Assembly: GCA_947631745.1 (NCBI GenBank)
Contig: CANRMM010000004.1
Span: 1 to 55,477, forward strand
DNA from: an uncultured Clostridia bacterium
GTDB taxonomy: Bacteria > Bacillota > Clostridia > TANB77 > CAG-508
DNA length: 55,477 nt
Direction of reading: 5' to 3'
Positions within the stretch are counted from its first letter, which is position 1; every line of letters starts with the position of its first letter. The position numbers were made by a program, and so were the translations under genes. The notes beneath the pieces are model-generated. The model was not told the origin of the DNA. It was given only the letters and a program-made list of their open reading frames with translations, and did not search any database. Shown one piece after another: positions 17,464 to 27,103 of the stretch.

Positions 17464-19473
17464 TTGAAAATAGAGAATATAAAAATTAATCATTTTGGAA
17501 ATCTAGAAAATAGAGATATTTATTTAGGAGAAGGGTTTAATGTTGTTTATGGCAAAAATGAAAGTGGAAAATCTACCATGCTAAATTATATAAAGTCTAT
17601 GTTATATGGGATTTCTAAAAAGAAAAATGGAAAAGAACTATCAGATTATGATAAATATAATCCTTGGATGAAAGGAGACTTTTCAGGGAAATTAAAGTAT
17701 CAATTAGATAATGGGAAAATATTTGAAATATTTAGAGATTTTAAGAATAAAGATTTAAAAATATATAATGAAAATTTAGAAGAAATTTCAAAAGAATTTA
17801 ATATCGACAAAAAAGAAGGAGTGCAATTTTTTTATGACCAGACAAAAGTAGATGAAATTATGTTCATTTCAACGATTGTGTCTATGCAACAAAGAGTAAA
17901 AATAGATAGGGAAAATCAAAATATTATCTTGCAAAAAATTGCAAATCTTGCGGGTACAGGAGATGACAATATATCATTTAAGATGGCTTTAGATAAGCTT
18001 AATAAAAAACAGGTAGAACAAATAGGGACTGATCGAACTCAAGAAAAACCCTTAAACATTATAAAAAGAAGAATGAAAGAATTATCACTTATTATAAAGG
18101 ATAAAAAGATAGCACAAGAGGAGAAAGAGAAAATACAAAAAGAAAAAGATGATATTTTAAAAAGAATACATGAATTAGAGACTAAAAATAATATATATGC
18201 AAAAATAAATGAATTAAATATTAAGAAAAGTATTGAAGATGAAAAAATAAATTTAAAAAATAAAATTAAAAATGAAAATAAAAGAAAAATAGAAGAATTA
18301 AATACTGAAAAGAATAAGTTTATAAATGAACAAAAGAAAATAGATTTAAGAAATGAAAATTGTTCCTACGTGGAAAAGCGAAGGGCTAGGAATAATGGTA
18401 AAATAAAACAAAAACATTATTTAATAAGATTTGTTATTATTATATTGTTTTCTGTATTATTAAAAGTAATTAATATCTATTCTATTAAGAATGCACTTTT
18501 AGATTATTTCGTTTATGGAATGTTAGTAGTTAGTGTTTTCTATTTTTTAATTAGTATTTTAAAGAGAAATAGAAAGATAAAAGAAGAACAATTGCAAGAA
18601 GAATTAGAAAAAAAGAAATTAGAGTTAGAGCAAGAAAAAAATAAAAATGAAAAAATACGAATTGAACAGCAGATTGAAAATATTAATGAGCAAATAAAAA
18701 ATTATCAAGAAGAAGTGTCAAAACAAGAAAGCGAAATTAATCAGTTACAAGAAAATATAGATCAAAAAATAGATATTACTATAGAGAATATAAAATTAGA
18801 AAATACATTTATAGATATTGATGCATTGCTAGAAATGATTGATTTTAAAAATGTAAAAAGTGAATTATCTGTAATACAAAACGAATTGAATAATGCTAGG
18901 ATCACACTTAATACTTTAGAAATTCAAGAAAAAGAAATTTTATTAAAACTAGAGGATATGATAACTTTAGAAGAGGAACAAAGTGCACTAGAAGAAAAAT
19001 TAAGAGAATTAGAATTACAAAGTGAATATATTTCTCTTACAAAGAATTATTTAAATAAAGCCTATGAAAAAATGAAAAATATGATGACTCCTAAGTTTAC
19101 AGAAAACTTGTCTAGAAATGTTGCTAATATTTCAAATGGAAAATATACAAAAGTAACTATTAATGATGAAGAAGGAATTATTGTTGAAAATCAATATGGT
19201 GAGTACGTCTCAGCAAATTATTTAAGTATTGGAACTATTGACCAATTATACTTATCACTAAGGTTATCTATGATAGATGAGCTATCAAATGAAAGTATGC
19301 CAATTATTTTAGATGAAGCTTTTGCTTATTATGATGATGAAAGATTATTTAATATTATAAAATTTTTAGTAAACCAACAAGAAAAAAATCAAATTATTTT
19401 ATTCACTTGTACAAAAAGAGAACAGGAAATATTAAATAAAGCAGGTTTTCAATATAATTTGGTTGAATTATAG
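17464..19473 (+). CDS. SbcC/YhaN-like SMC-type ATPase with membrane segments
   Basis: This ABC/SMC-type ATPase is the partner of the nuclease upstream. The 669 residues begin with a Walker A VYGKNESGKSTMLNYI (about 29-44). Long coiled coils run from about 195 to 300 and from about 365 to 540. The C-terminal signature region LSIGTIDQLYLSLRLSMIDEL and Walker B PIILDEAF follow. Two hydrophobic segments (about 320-365) sit where SbcC has its zinc hook, so the protein is probably tethered to the membrane, as described for YhaN-type proteins. It is shorter than YhaN. The start is TTG 17464 with GGAGG. Confidence 0.87.
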   Translation: MKIENIKINHFGNLENRDIYLGEGFNVVYGKNESGKSTMLNYIKSMLYGISKKKNGKELSDYDKYNPWMKGDFSGKLKYQLDNGKIFEIFRDFKNKDLKIYNENLEEISKEFNIDKKEGVQFFYDQTKVDEIMFISTIVSMQQRVKIDRENQNIILQKIANLAGTGDDNISFKMALDKLNKKQVEQIGTDRTQEKPLNIIKRRMKELSLIIKDKKIAQEEKEKIQKEKDDILKRIHELETKNNIYAKINELNIKKSIEDEKINLKNKIKNENKRKIEELNTEKNKFINEQKKIDLRNENCSYVEKRRARNNGKIKQKHYLIRFVIIILFSVLLKVINIYSIKNALLDYFVYGMLVVSVFYFLISILKRNRKIKEEQLQEELEKKKLELEQEKNKNEKIRIEQQIENINEQIKNYQEEVSKQESEINQLQENIDQKIDITIENIKLENTFIDIDALLEMIDFKNVKSELSVIQNELNNARITLNTLEIQEKEILLKLEDMITLEEEQSALEEKLRELELQSEYISLTKNYLNKAYEKMKNMMTPKFTENLSRNVANISNGKYTKVTINDEEGIIVENQYGEYVSANYLSIGTIDQLYLSLRLSMIDELSNESMPIILDEAFAYYDDERLFNIIKFLVNQQEKNQIILFTCTKREQEILNKAGFQYNLVEL

Positions 19474-19491
19474 TCGAAAATATTATATAAT
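19463..19491 (+). promoter_or_regulatory. Promoter of prfA
   Basis: TTGAAT (19463-19468), 17 bp, TATAAT (19486-19491). The -35 lies in the last codons of the upstream gene. Confidence 0.7.
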
Positions 19492-19533
19492 AGGTATGTT
19501 ACTAAATTTTAAGTTGAAGGAGTTTGAAAAATT

Positions 19534-20595
19534 ATGTTTCAGAAGCTAGATGCTGTAGAAGCTAGATATGAAGAATTAACAAGAAAAATTAGTGATCCAG
19601 AAGTTATTTCTAATCAAAATGAGTGGAAAGAATTGATGAGAGAACATGCAGAAATTGAACCTATTGTGGAAAAGTATAGAGAATATAAAAAAACTAAGCA
19701 AACAATGGAAGATGCATTAGAAATGATGAATGATCCCGAATTAAAGGAATTAGCAGAAACTGAAATGCTAGAGGCAAAAGAAAAATTGCCAATAATAGAA
19801 GAAGAAATAAAAATATTGTTAATTCCAAAAGATAAGGATGATGAAAAAAATATTATTTGTGAAATAAGAGGTGGAGCAGGAGGAGAAGAAGCCGCATTAT
19901 TTGCTGGAACATTGTTTAGGATGTATTCTATGTATGCAGAAAGAAAACATTGGAAACTTGAAGTTTTAAATGAAAATGAAACAGAGTTAGGTGGTTATAA
20001 AGAAATTTCATTTATGATTACAGGAAAAGGTGTATATAGTCGATTAAAGTTTGAAAGCGGTGTTCATAGAGTGCAAAGAGTACCAGATACAGAAGCAAGT
20101 GGAAGAATTCATACTTCTACTGCAACAGTTGCTGTTTTACCAGTTGTTGAAGACGTAGAGATTGAAATTAATCCAGCAGATATAAAAATGGAAGTATTTC
20201 GTTCATCGGGTGCAGGAGGACAACATATTAATAAAACATCATCAGCCGTAAGGTTAATTCATGAACCAACAGGAATTGTTGTAGAATGTCAAACAGAAAG
20301 ATCACAATTTCAAAATAAAGATAATGCAATGAAAATGTTAAAAACAAAATTATATGATATAGAAAAACAAAAACAAGATAGTGAAATTACAAATGCAAGA
20401 CGTTCACAGGTAGGAAGTGGAGACAGAAGTGAAAAAATAAGAACTTATAATTATCCACAAGGACGTATTACAGATCATAGAATTGGATTTTCAATTTATC
20501 AAATGGAAGATTTTTTAAATGGTAATTTAGATGAAATGATAGATAATTTAATTACGGCAGATAGAGCTGAAAAATTAAAAGGTGATGAAGAATAA
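19534..20595 (+). CDS. prfA: Peptide chain release factor 1
   Basis: RF1 ends translation at UAA and UAG. The 353-residue protein carries the catalytic GGQ in [19 protein letters not shown] (about 226-244) and the N-terminal family block [16 protein letters not shown]. The stop-recognition loop region [20 protein letters not shown] (about 180-199) is present. GAAGGAG lies 11 nt before ATG 19534. prmC, the usual neighbour that methylates GGQ, is not next to it. RF1 here agrees with the use of TAG as an ordinary stop in several genes of this window. Confidence 0.97.
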   Translation: MFQKLDAVEARYEELTRKISDPEVISNQNEWKELMREHAEIEPIVEKYREYKKTKQTMEDALEMMNDPELKELAETEMLEAKEKLPIIEEEIKILLIPKDKDDEKNIICEIRGGAGGEEAALFAGTLFRMYSMYAERKHWKLEVLNENETELGGYKEISFMITGKGVYSRLKFESGVHRVQRVPDTEASGRIHTSTATVAVLPVVEDVEIEINPADIKMEVFRSSGAGGQHINKTSSAVRLIHEPTGIVVECQTERSQFQNKDNAMKMLKTKLYDIEKQKQDSEITNARRSQVGSGDRSEKIRTYNYPQGRITDHRIGFSIYQMEDFLNGNLDEMIDNLITADRAEKLKGDEE

Positions 20596-20600
20596 AAAAC

Positions 20601-20645
20601 AAATCCACACATACACATAGTTTAGAGGTGAGTATGTGTGGATTT
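20601..20645 (+). promoter_or_regulatory. Hairpin enclosing the start of the ZIP gene
   Basis: A perfect 14-bp inverted repeat (20601-20614 with 20632-20645) begins 5 nt after the prfA stop. Its loop holds the GAGGTGA ribosome site and its right arm holds the GTG start. No T-run follows, so it is a poor terminator and could control translation instead. Confidence 0.55.
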
Positions 20646-21387
20646 ATTATTGAAAACAACTTTAATAGGATTGTTTTTTGGTACATTTGGTACTACGATA
20701 GGAGGAATAATAGGTGTAAATTTTAAAAATACTTCGCATAAATTCTTGAGCTTTATTTTAGCTTTAGCATCTGGATTAATGATAGCGATTGTTTGCTTTG
20801 AATTAATACCGGAAGCAATGGAAATATCAGGAATTTTATCTGTTGTATTTGGAGTAATCATTGGAGTAATAGCAATGATTTTTTGTGATATTTTTGTGGA
20901 AAAAAAATTTGAGTTTTCCACAATATCCACAAATCATAATTGGAAAAATAATTTATTAAAAACTGGGATTATTGTTAGTATTGGGCTAGCAATTCATAAT
21001 TTCCCTGAAGGTTTAGCAATAGGTTCTGGATTTGATTCTTCTATTAAATTAGGACTTTCACTAGCGATCGCAATTTGTTTGCACGATATTCCGGAAGGAA
21101 TTTCTATGGCAGTACCTATGAAAAATGGTGGCATGTCAAAATTAAGAGTAATTTATTATGTTGTTTTATCCGGAATTACAACAGGAGTTGGAGCTTTCTT
21201 TGGAGCATTAGTAGGTGGAATTTCTGAAAGTGTGATAGCTATATGCTTATCATTTGCAGCAGGAGCTATGATTTATATTGTTTCAGGGGAATTATTACCA
21301 GAGTCAAATAAACTATATCAAGGAAGGATGACTGCTGTTGGAAATATTATAGGATTAATTGTAGGAATTATTGCAATGACATTGTAG
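20638..21387 (+). CDS. ZIP family metal transporter
   Basis: This is a membrane permease of the ZIP family, likely importing zinc or another divalent metal. The 249 residues contain about eight hydrophobic segments. The metal-binding motifs of segments IV and V are HNFPEG (about 121-126) and HDIPEG (about 150-155), and FELIPEA is in the first half. The start is GTG 20638, which lies in the right arm of the hairpin described separately. Metal specificity cannot be read from sequence. It follows prfA with a 42-nt gap and may be read from the same promoter. Confidence 0.92.
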   Translation: MDLLLKTTLIGLFFGTFGTTIGGIIGVNFKNTSHKFLSFILALASGLMIAIVCFELIPEAMEISGILSVVFGVIIGVIAMIFCDIFVEKKFEFSTISTNHNWKNNLLKTGIIVSIGLAIHNFPEGLAIGSGFDSSIKLGLSLAIAICLHDIPEGISMAVPMKNGGMSKLRVIYYVVLSGITTGVGAFFGALVGGISESVIAICLSFAAGAMIYIVSGELLPESNKLYQGRMTAVGNIIGLIVGIIAMTL

Positions 21388-21433
21388 TTTTGATAAAATA
21401 ATATTAATTTTTTAGAAAGAAAAATGAAATGGT

Positions 21434-23007
21434 ATGGAAAAATTAGAGCAGTTTTATTATGAAAGAGAACAAATTATAGATAAAATTATTGTAATATTTA
21501 TTCTAATGTTACGGCATTATTTTAAGAGCAATTTATATTGATAAAATCCCAATAGGATATAATGTAGATGAAGCAGGGTCTGCATATGATGCATTTTGTA
21601 TTGCTAATTATGGTGTAGATCGCTATTTATATCATAATCCTGTATATATGATTAATTATGGAGGAGGTCAAAGTGCTTTATATACATATTTGGCCTCTGC
21701 AACAATTAAGCTATTTGGTCTTAATCTATTTGCGGTAAGATTACCAGCTCTTATTTTATCGAGTATTAGTATGATAATCTTTTATTTTATGGTTAAGGAC
21801 TTTAAAAATAAAAAGTTAGCAATGTTAGCAGTATTTCTAATAGCAATTGCTCCATGGCATTTTATGCAATCAAGATGGGGATTGGATTGTAATTTAATGT
21901 CCTCTATGGTATTAATTTCTACTTATTTGTTATTAAAAGCAAAAGGAAAAATAGGCTATGTAATTTCCGGTTTTTTCTTTGGACTAACTTTGTATTCTTA
22001 TGCTTTAAGTTATATTATTATTCCAATTATGTTAATTGGACTATTTATATATTTGTTATGGATTAGAAAAATAAAGATTAGGTATATTATTTTGTTTGCA
22101 ATACCTTTTGTTATACTAGCAGTACCACTCATTTTAAACTTATTAGTGAACCAAGGTCTTATTAGTCCAATATCAAATGAAATTTTTTCAACACCGAAAT
22201 TGCTGATATATAGAGGGGCAGAAATTAGTTTTTCAAATGTATTAAAAAATATCTTTCCAATTTTTAAGTGTATGTTTGGATATGATTCAAATGATTGCAA
22301 TGCTTTTCCAATATTCGGGACATTATATTATATAAGTATTCCTTTCTTTGTTATTGGGATTATAAAAATAGTAAAAGAAATGATTTTAAATATTTCAAAA
22401 AAGGAGTACCAACTGGATACTATATTTCTTATCTTATTTTCGAGCGTTTTTATTGGAATGCTATTTGTCGATGGTTTGGGAATAAATAAAATAAATGCTA
22501 TTTATATTCCTATGATATATATAATTGCAATAGGAATTTATGAGACTATTAAACGATATAAATTCATCTCAGTTTTTATTATTGGCATATATTTGCTTAT
22601 GTTTGCTTTATTTCAGTACTATTATTTTGCTGTTTATGGAAGTGAAAATTTAAACATATCGTTTAATCAAGATATTATGGAAACAGTTCAATATGTTGAA
22701 AGTAAATTTGAATTTTCAGAAGAAGAATATCGGTTCTATTGATGTATCGGTACTAGCAGTGCAACCATATATCTATACATTAATTGCAAATGAAACATCT
22801 CCCTATGATTTCCATAAAAATTTAGAAATGTATGCAAGTGTACGTAAATATGGAAAGTATGTGTTTTATAGTGAAGAAGTTGATGAGAGACGAATATATA
22901 TTTTTTCAACGAGAGAAGATGCAATAAAAGAAAAATTATTAGAACAAAAATTTATAAAAGAAAAATATAAAGAATTAGAAATTTGGTATAAGCCTATTGA
23001 ACATTAG
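21434..23007 (+). CDS. GT39-like membrane glycosyltransferase, two in-frame CGG codons with +1 shifts
   Basis: This is a multi-pass glycosyltransferase of the ArnT/PMT (GT39) type. Such enzymes move sugars from lipid-linked donors outside the membrane. The first loop carries the family acidic motif in GYNVDEAGSAYDAF, followed by about ten hydrophobic segments and a short C-terminal soluble part. The gene reads through only if the C is skipped at CGG 21512 (MEKLEQF...ILML then GIILRAIYIDKIPIG) and at CGG 22731 (SEEEY then GSIDVSVLAVQPY). This gives 523 residues. The start at ATG 21434 has a weak ribosome site. It may be recoded or broken. Confidence 0.78.
21512..21514 (+). other. In-frame CGG recoding site 1, glycosyltransferase
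   Basis: The zero frame is ATG TTA CGG CAT and reaches TGA within nine codons. Skipping the C gives ATG TTA GGC ATT ATT TTA, and the frame then stays open through the catalytic DEA motif. Confidence 0.75.
22731..22733 (+). other. In-frame CGG recoding site 2, glycosyltransferase
   Basis: The zero frame is GAA TAT CGG TTC TAT TGA. Skipping the C gives GAA TAT GGT TCT ATT GAT GTA and 91 further codons. Confidence 0.75.
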
Positions 23008-23058
23008 TTTGAAATTATATATAATATTAATGATATATTGTACGAAAAGGAGAGAAAA

Positions 23059-25383
23059 ATGCAAGAATTAATTGAAGGTTTAAATGATAAACAAAAAGAA
23101 GCTGTATTAGCAACAGAAGGACCATGCTTGGTTATTGCTGGTGCAGGAAGCGGAAAAACAAAAGTATTAACTCATAAAGTAGCTTATTTAATGGCGGAAA
23201 AGCATATAAAACCATGGAATATTTTGGCTATTACTTTTACAAATAAAGCTGCAAATGAAATGAAAGAAAGGGTAGAAAATTTAGTTGGAGATGCAGCAAA
23301 GGATATGTGGATAGGAACTTTCCACTCTATTTGTGTAAGAATTCTAAGAAAAACAATTGATAGAATTGGCTTTGAACATTCTTTTTTAATTTTTGATACA
23401 TCGGATCAAAGAACATTAATTAAAGAATGTATGAAATCGTTGAATATAGATGACAAAATGTTTACGGATAGAAGTGTTTTAGCAGAAATAAGCAATGGAA
23501 AAAACGAGATGTTAGAGCCATCAGCTTATCAGACTAAATATGCGGGAGATTTTCGAAAAGAAAAGATTGGAAAAATCTATGAATTATATCAGAAAAGATT
23601 AAAAGAAAATAATGCTCTTGATTTTGATGATATTATTAATTATACTATTAAAATTTTAACAGAAAATCCAGATATATTAGAGTATTATACAGAGAAATTT
23701 AAATATGTGCTAGTAGATGAATATCAAGATACTAACAAAGCACAATTTACATTAGTTTCACTTTTAGCATCTTATTATGGAAATATTACTGTAGTAGGAG
23801 ATAATGATCAAGGAATTTATTCTTTTAGAGGAGCAGATATTACTAATATTCTAAATTTTGAAAGAGATTTTCCAGGTACAAAAATTGTAAAATTAGAGCA
23901 AAACTATAGATGTACAGGTAATATTTTAAGTGCTGCTAATGCAGTTATTAAACATAATGAAAATAAATATGAAAAAAAATTATGGACTCAAAATGAGGAA
24001 GGGAAACTTCCAGAAATTCATAAGGCAGATGATGAATATGATGAAGGAAGATATATAGCAGAGCAAATACAACATTTAAAAAGACAAGAATATTTGAATT
24101 TTTCTGATTTTGTTATTTTATATCGTATGAATTCACAATCTAGAGCTATTGAGGAAATTTTAAGAAGAGAAGATATTCCGTATAAAATCATAGGTGGATT
24201 AAAATTCTACGAGAGAAAAGAGATTAAAGATATTATTTCTTATTTAAGACTTGTGTATAATCCATCAGATAATATTTCTTTAAAGAGAGTTATAAATGAA
24301 CCAAAAAGAGGAATTGGAAAAACAAGTATTGATAATGTGCAAGAAATTTCTGAAAAAACAGGTATTTCAATGTTCGAAATTATAAAGAATGCAGAACAAT
24401 ATGGACTAACCCGTATAAAAGCAAATGCAGTTGAATTTATTACTTTAATAGAAGAAATGAGAAGTAAAATAGAAGAATTATCAATTTCAGAATTAATTAA
24501 AGAAATTCTAAATAAAAGTGGATATACGAAGGCGTTAGAAGAAGAAAACTCAACAGAAGCAGAATCCAGAATTGAAAACTTAGAAGAATTTTTAACTGTT
24601 GCTATAGAATTTGAAGAAGAAGAAGCAGAAAATACACTAGCTGATTTCTTGGAAGGAATTACATTAAGTAGTGATATTGATTCTATGGAAGAAGAACAAG
24701 ATTCAGTTACTCTTATGACATTACATACTGCAAAAGGATTGGAATTTCCAGTAGTATTTTTAGTAGGAATGGAAGAGGGAATTTTTCCAGGTTATAAATC
24801 TATTGGAGAACCAAAGGAACTGGAAGAAGAAAGACGTTTATTTTATGTGGGTATTACAAGAGCAAAACAATTTTTATATTTAACTTGTGCTAAGAAAAGA
24901 ACTATTTTTGGTTCTACAAGTTATAATGCTATTTCACGATTTGTTACAGAAATTCCACAAGAACTATTAGAAGGATATGATACAGTATTTGAAAGTGATG
25001 ATGATGAATTTGAAGATAGTGGTTATAGTTGGGAATATGGTAATACTTCAAAAAAGAGATCATACCAATTTGGAGAAGATGAAATAGGAATAAAATCTCA
25101 TCCAATTGCTAGTAAAGTAGCTGTAGCATCAAGTGCAAAATCAACAGGCTTCCAATTTAGAACAGCAGAAAACTTTTTAAATTCATTAAATAAAAAGCCA
25201 AATACAGGAGTAGATATATCTATTTATCAAGAAGGACAACGTGTTTATCATAAAAAATTTGGGGAAGGAACTATTTCTAAAATAGAAGAAGAAGGTGAAG
25301 ACTATAAATTAGATATTAAATTCGATAAAGTAGGTAATAAGAGGCTAATGGCTAAATTTGCAGGTTTAGAGGTAATTGAATAA
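23059..25383 (+). CDS. pcrA: UvrD/PcrA-family ATP-dependent DNA helicase
   Basis: This is a superfamily 1A 3'-5' helicase for repair and for clearing replication obstacles. The 774-residue product begins with LNDKQKEAVLATEGPCLVIAGAGSGKT-type Q and Walker A motifs. It continues with ITFTNKAANEMKERV (Ia), VDEYQDTN (II), VVGDNDQGIYSFRGA (III), QNYRCTGNI (IV), LMTLHTAKGLEFPVVF (V) and EEERRLFYVGITRAK (VI). The C-terminal tail ends in the PcrA-type domain GQRVYHKKFGEGTI. I chose ATG 23059 after AAGGAG; an in-frame TTG at 23038 is less likely. Confidence 0.96.
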   Translation: MQELIEGLNDKQKEAVLATEGPCLVIAGAGSGKTKVLTHKVAYLMAEKHIKPWNILAITFTNKAANEMKERVENLVGDAAKDMWIGTFHSICVRILRKTIDRIGFEHSFLIFDTSDQRTLIKECMKSLNIDDKMFTDRSVLAEISNGKNEMLEPSAYQTKYAGDFRKEKIGKIYELYQKRLKENNALDFDDIINYTIKILTENPDILEYYTEKFKYVLVDEYQDTNKAQFTLVSLLASYYGNITVVGDNDQGIYSFRGADITNILNFERDFPGTKIVKLEQNYRCTGNILSAANAVIKHNENKYEKKLWTQNEEGKLPEIHKADDEYDEGRYIAEQIQHLKRQEYLNFSDFVILYRMNSQSRAIEEILRREDIPYKIIGGLKFYERKEIKDIISYLRLVYNPSDNISLKRVINEPKRGIGKTSIDNVQEISEKTGISMFEIIKNAEQYGLTRIKANAVEFITLIEEMRSKIEELSISELIKEILNKSGYTKALEEENSTEAESRIENLEEFLTVAIEFEEEEAENTLADFLEGITLSSDIDSMEEEQDSVTLMTLHTAKGLEFPVVFLVGMEEGIFPGYKSIGEPKELEEERRLFYVGITRAKQFLYLTCAKKRTIFGSTSYNAISRFVTEIPQELLEGYDTVFESDDDEFEDSGYSWEYGNTSKKRSYQFGEDEIGIKSHPIASKVAVASSAKSTGFQFRTAENFLNSLNKKPNTGVDISIYQEGQRVYHKKFGEGTISKIEEEGEDYKLDIKFDKVGNKRLMAKFAGLEVIE

Positions 25384-25417
25384 ATAAAATTTTGTATAAA
25401 ATATAAAAAAATTACCA

Positions 25418-25463
25418 TAATAGAAACAGAAGAAATTTAATTTCTAATCAGTTCTATTATAGG
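25418..25463 (+). promoter_or_regulatory. Stem-loop leader before the coat genes
   Basis: ATAATAGA near 25419 pairs with TCTATTAT near 25453, with an inner AGAAATT/AATTTCT hairpin. AGGAGG follows directly. It could be a leader structure or an upstream terminator without a T-run. Confidence 0.3.
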
Positions 25464-25474
25464 AGGAAAAATTT

Positions 25475-25663
25475 ATGCCAAATTTAAGTCAAACAGAATT
25501 GCAGAATTTAAGACATCTTATAGGTGCTCATGAAACTTCATATCAAAAATTAAATACTTATGCTTCACAAGCAGTAGATCCACAAATTAAGCAGATGTTT
25601 ACAAAATCTGCACAGGATGCTTTAAATACGAAACAAAAATTAATGTCATTTTTAAATTCATAA
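25475..25663 (+). CDS. Small CotF-like spore coat protein
   Basis: A 62-residue helical protein starting LSQTELQNLRHLIGAHETSYQKL, typical of the short spore-coat proteins paired with CotF-type proteins in Clostridia. It is rich in Gln and has no membrane segment. AGGAGG lies just before ATG 25475. The next coat gene starts 12 nt after its stop. A role in the spore coat comes from family resemblance and the pairing, not from a motif that proves function. Confidence 0.8.
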   Translation: MPNLSQTELQNLRHLIGAHETSYQKLNTYASQAVDPQIKQMFTKSAQDALNTKQKLMSFLNS

Positions 25664-25675
25664 GGAGGAAGTTTT

Positions 25676-25922
25676 ATGGACGAAAAAACAATGGTAAATG
25701 ATATTTTAGCAGGAGTAAAAGCAAGCCTTACAGCTTATCAAACTGCTATTGCAGAAACAGAAAATATGCAATTAAGACAAACATTGCAACAAATTCGAAA
25801 TAATGATGAGAGTTTTCAATATGAGCTTTTTAAAACAGCACAAGCAAAAGGATATTATAAATCAGCTCGGACCTGCTACTATTACGGAAATTCAAACTGT
25901 AAAAGATGAATTACAACAATAA
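25676..25922 (+). CDS. CotF-family spore coat protein, with in-frame CGG and +1 shift
   Basis: This is a helical coat protein with the CotF-like core MVNDILAGVKASLTAYQTAI (about 6-25) and AKGYYKSA near the end. In the zero frame it runs into an unlikely tail (RTCYYYGNSNCKR). Skipping the C of CGG at 25868 gives AKGYYKSAGPATITEIQTVK followed by DELQQ and a stop at 25922. That matches the usual helical C-terminus of the family, which has a YYKPA-type turn followed by EIQxVK. The shifted product has 81 residues. AAGGAGG precedes ATG 25676. Confidence 0.82.
25868..25870 (+). other. In-frame CGG recoding site, coat protein
   Basis: The zero frame is TCA GCT CGG ACC TGC TAC. Skipping the C gives TCA GCT GGA CCT GCT ACT ATT ACG GAA ATT CAA, the expected family C-terminus. 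Confidence 0.8.
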
Positions 25923-25990
25923 AAGAAGAACGAAAAACGGAGATATTTAGAGAAAAATTGAGTAAATATTTACGAATATGAAATAATAAG

Positions 25991-26032
25991 AGATTTTAAA
26001 CAATAATAAATTTTGTTTAAAATCTTTTTTTT
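25991..26032 (+). terminator. Intrinsic terminator after the coat genes
   Basis: A perfect 13-bp stem (25991-26003 with 26013-26025) and a run of eight T. Confidence 0.9.
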
Positions 26033-26080
26033 ATATAGAATGTATGAGTATAAAAAATAAGTAATATATTTTCATTAATT

Positions 26081-27103
26081 ATGAGAGGAGTGTTTAAAAT
26101 TAGAGTAATAGGGAATATAGCGGTTTGGCTTAGAACCTCTATAAAATTAGTTGTATTAATAGTAGTATCTATGGTTCTAGTAGTAGGAGCGATTGTATTA
26201 TTTTATCAACCAACTTATGAAGTAAGTTTAAATGGAGAAGTTGTAGGCTATACTTCTCATAAGAGTGACTTGCAATCTAGAATTAATGAATATATTTCTT
26301 CAAAAGAAGAAAAAAATTTAGCATTTGCACAAGTGGATGCTATGCCAACATATAGAATTTGTTTGTTAAAAAATGATGTTGTTACTAATGATGATGAAAT
26401 TTATGACATGGTTACTGGTAATGGAACAAAGTATTATAAATATTATGCTATTACAGAAGAGAAAAAGGAAAAATTATATGTGGCAAATTTAAAGGAAGCA
26501 GAAAAAATTGTAGATAGTTTAAAAGAAAAAGATAGTGCCAATATTGATGAAATTGGAATTGTAGAGAAATATGACACAAAACTTAAGGAATTTACAAGTG
26601 TAGAAGAAAGTATTTCTAAATTATATGAAGAAAGGCCAATCGTTACTTACGTAGCTTCTAATTATTCTGAGCCTTCTGCCTCTAATTATAGTTCTGGAAC
26701 ATCTTCTTCAAAAGTTGAATTAGGAATTTCACTAATAAATCCTGTTTCAGGAATTATAACATCACGTTTTGCAAGTCGTGATAGTGTAAGAGATCATGCT
26801 CACACAGGACTAGATATAGGTGCTTCAGAAGGAACACCAATTAAAGCAGCAGCAGGTGGAACAGTCACATATTCAGGAAACTGTGGTGACGGATATGGAA
26901 ATTATGTTGTTATCTCTCATGGAAATGGAGTGCAAACTTTATATGCTCATTGTAGTGTACTACATGTTTCAGAAGGTCAGAGCGTATCACAGGGAGAACT
27001 TATTGCAGAAGTAGGAGAAACTGGAAATGCTTATGGAACACATTTACATTTAGAAATTAGAAAAGATGGCATATCATATGATCCAGAAAATTATGTTTAT
27101 TAA
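26081..27103 (+). CDS. M23 family peptidase (LytM type), membrane-anchored
   Basis: This zinc endopeptidase domain cuts peptidoglycan cross-bridges or acts as a structural LytM protein. The product of up to 340 residues has an N-terminal membrane segment (about 22-44) and a middle domain. A Ser-rich linker (about 202-215) leads to the M23 domain, with HTGLDIG (about 243) and HLHLEI (about 325), both metal sites intact. The start is unclear: GAGAGGAG lies inside the first codons after ATG 26081. True initiation could be at GTG 26090 or at an unusual ATT at 26099. Confidence 0.88.
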   Translation: MRGVFKIRVIGNIAVWLRTSIKLVVLIVVSMVLVVGAIVLFYQPTYEVSLNGEVVGYTSHKSDLQSRINEYISSKEEKNLAFAQVDAMPTYRICLLKNDVVTNDDEIYDMVTGNGTKYYKYYAITEEKKEKLYVANLKEAEKIVDSLKEKDSANIDEIGIVEKYDTKLKEFTSVEESISKLYEERPIVTYVASNYSEPSASNYSSGTSSSKVELGISLINPVSGIITSRFASRDSVRDHAHTGLDIGASEGTPIKAAAGGTVTYSGNCGDGYGNYVVISHGNGVQTLYAHCSVLHVSEGQSVSQGELIAEVGETGNAYGTHLHLEIRKDGISYDPENYVY

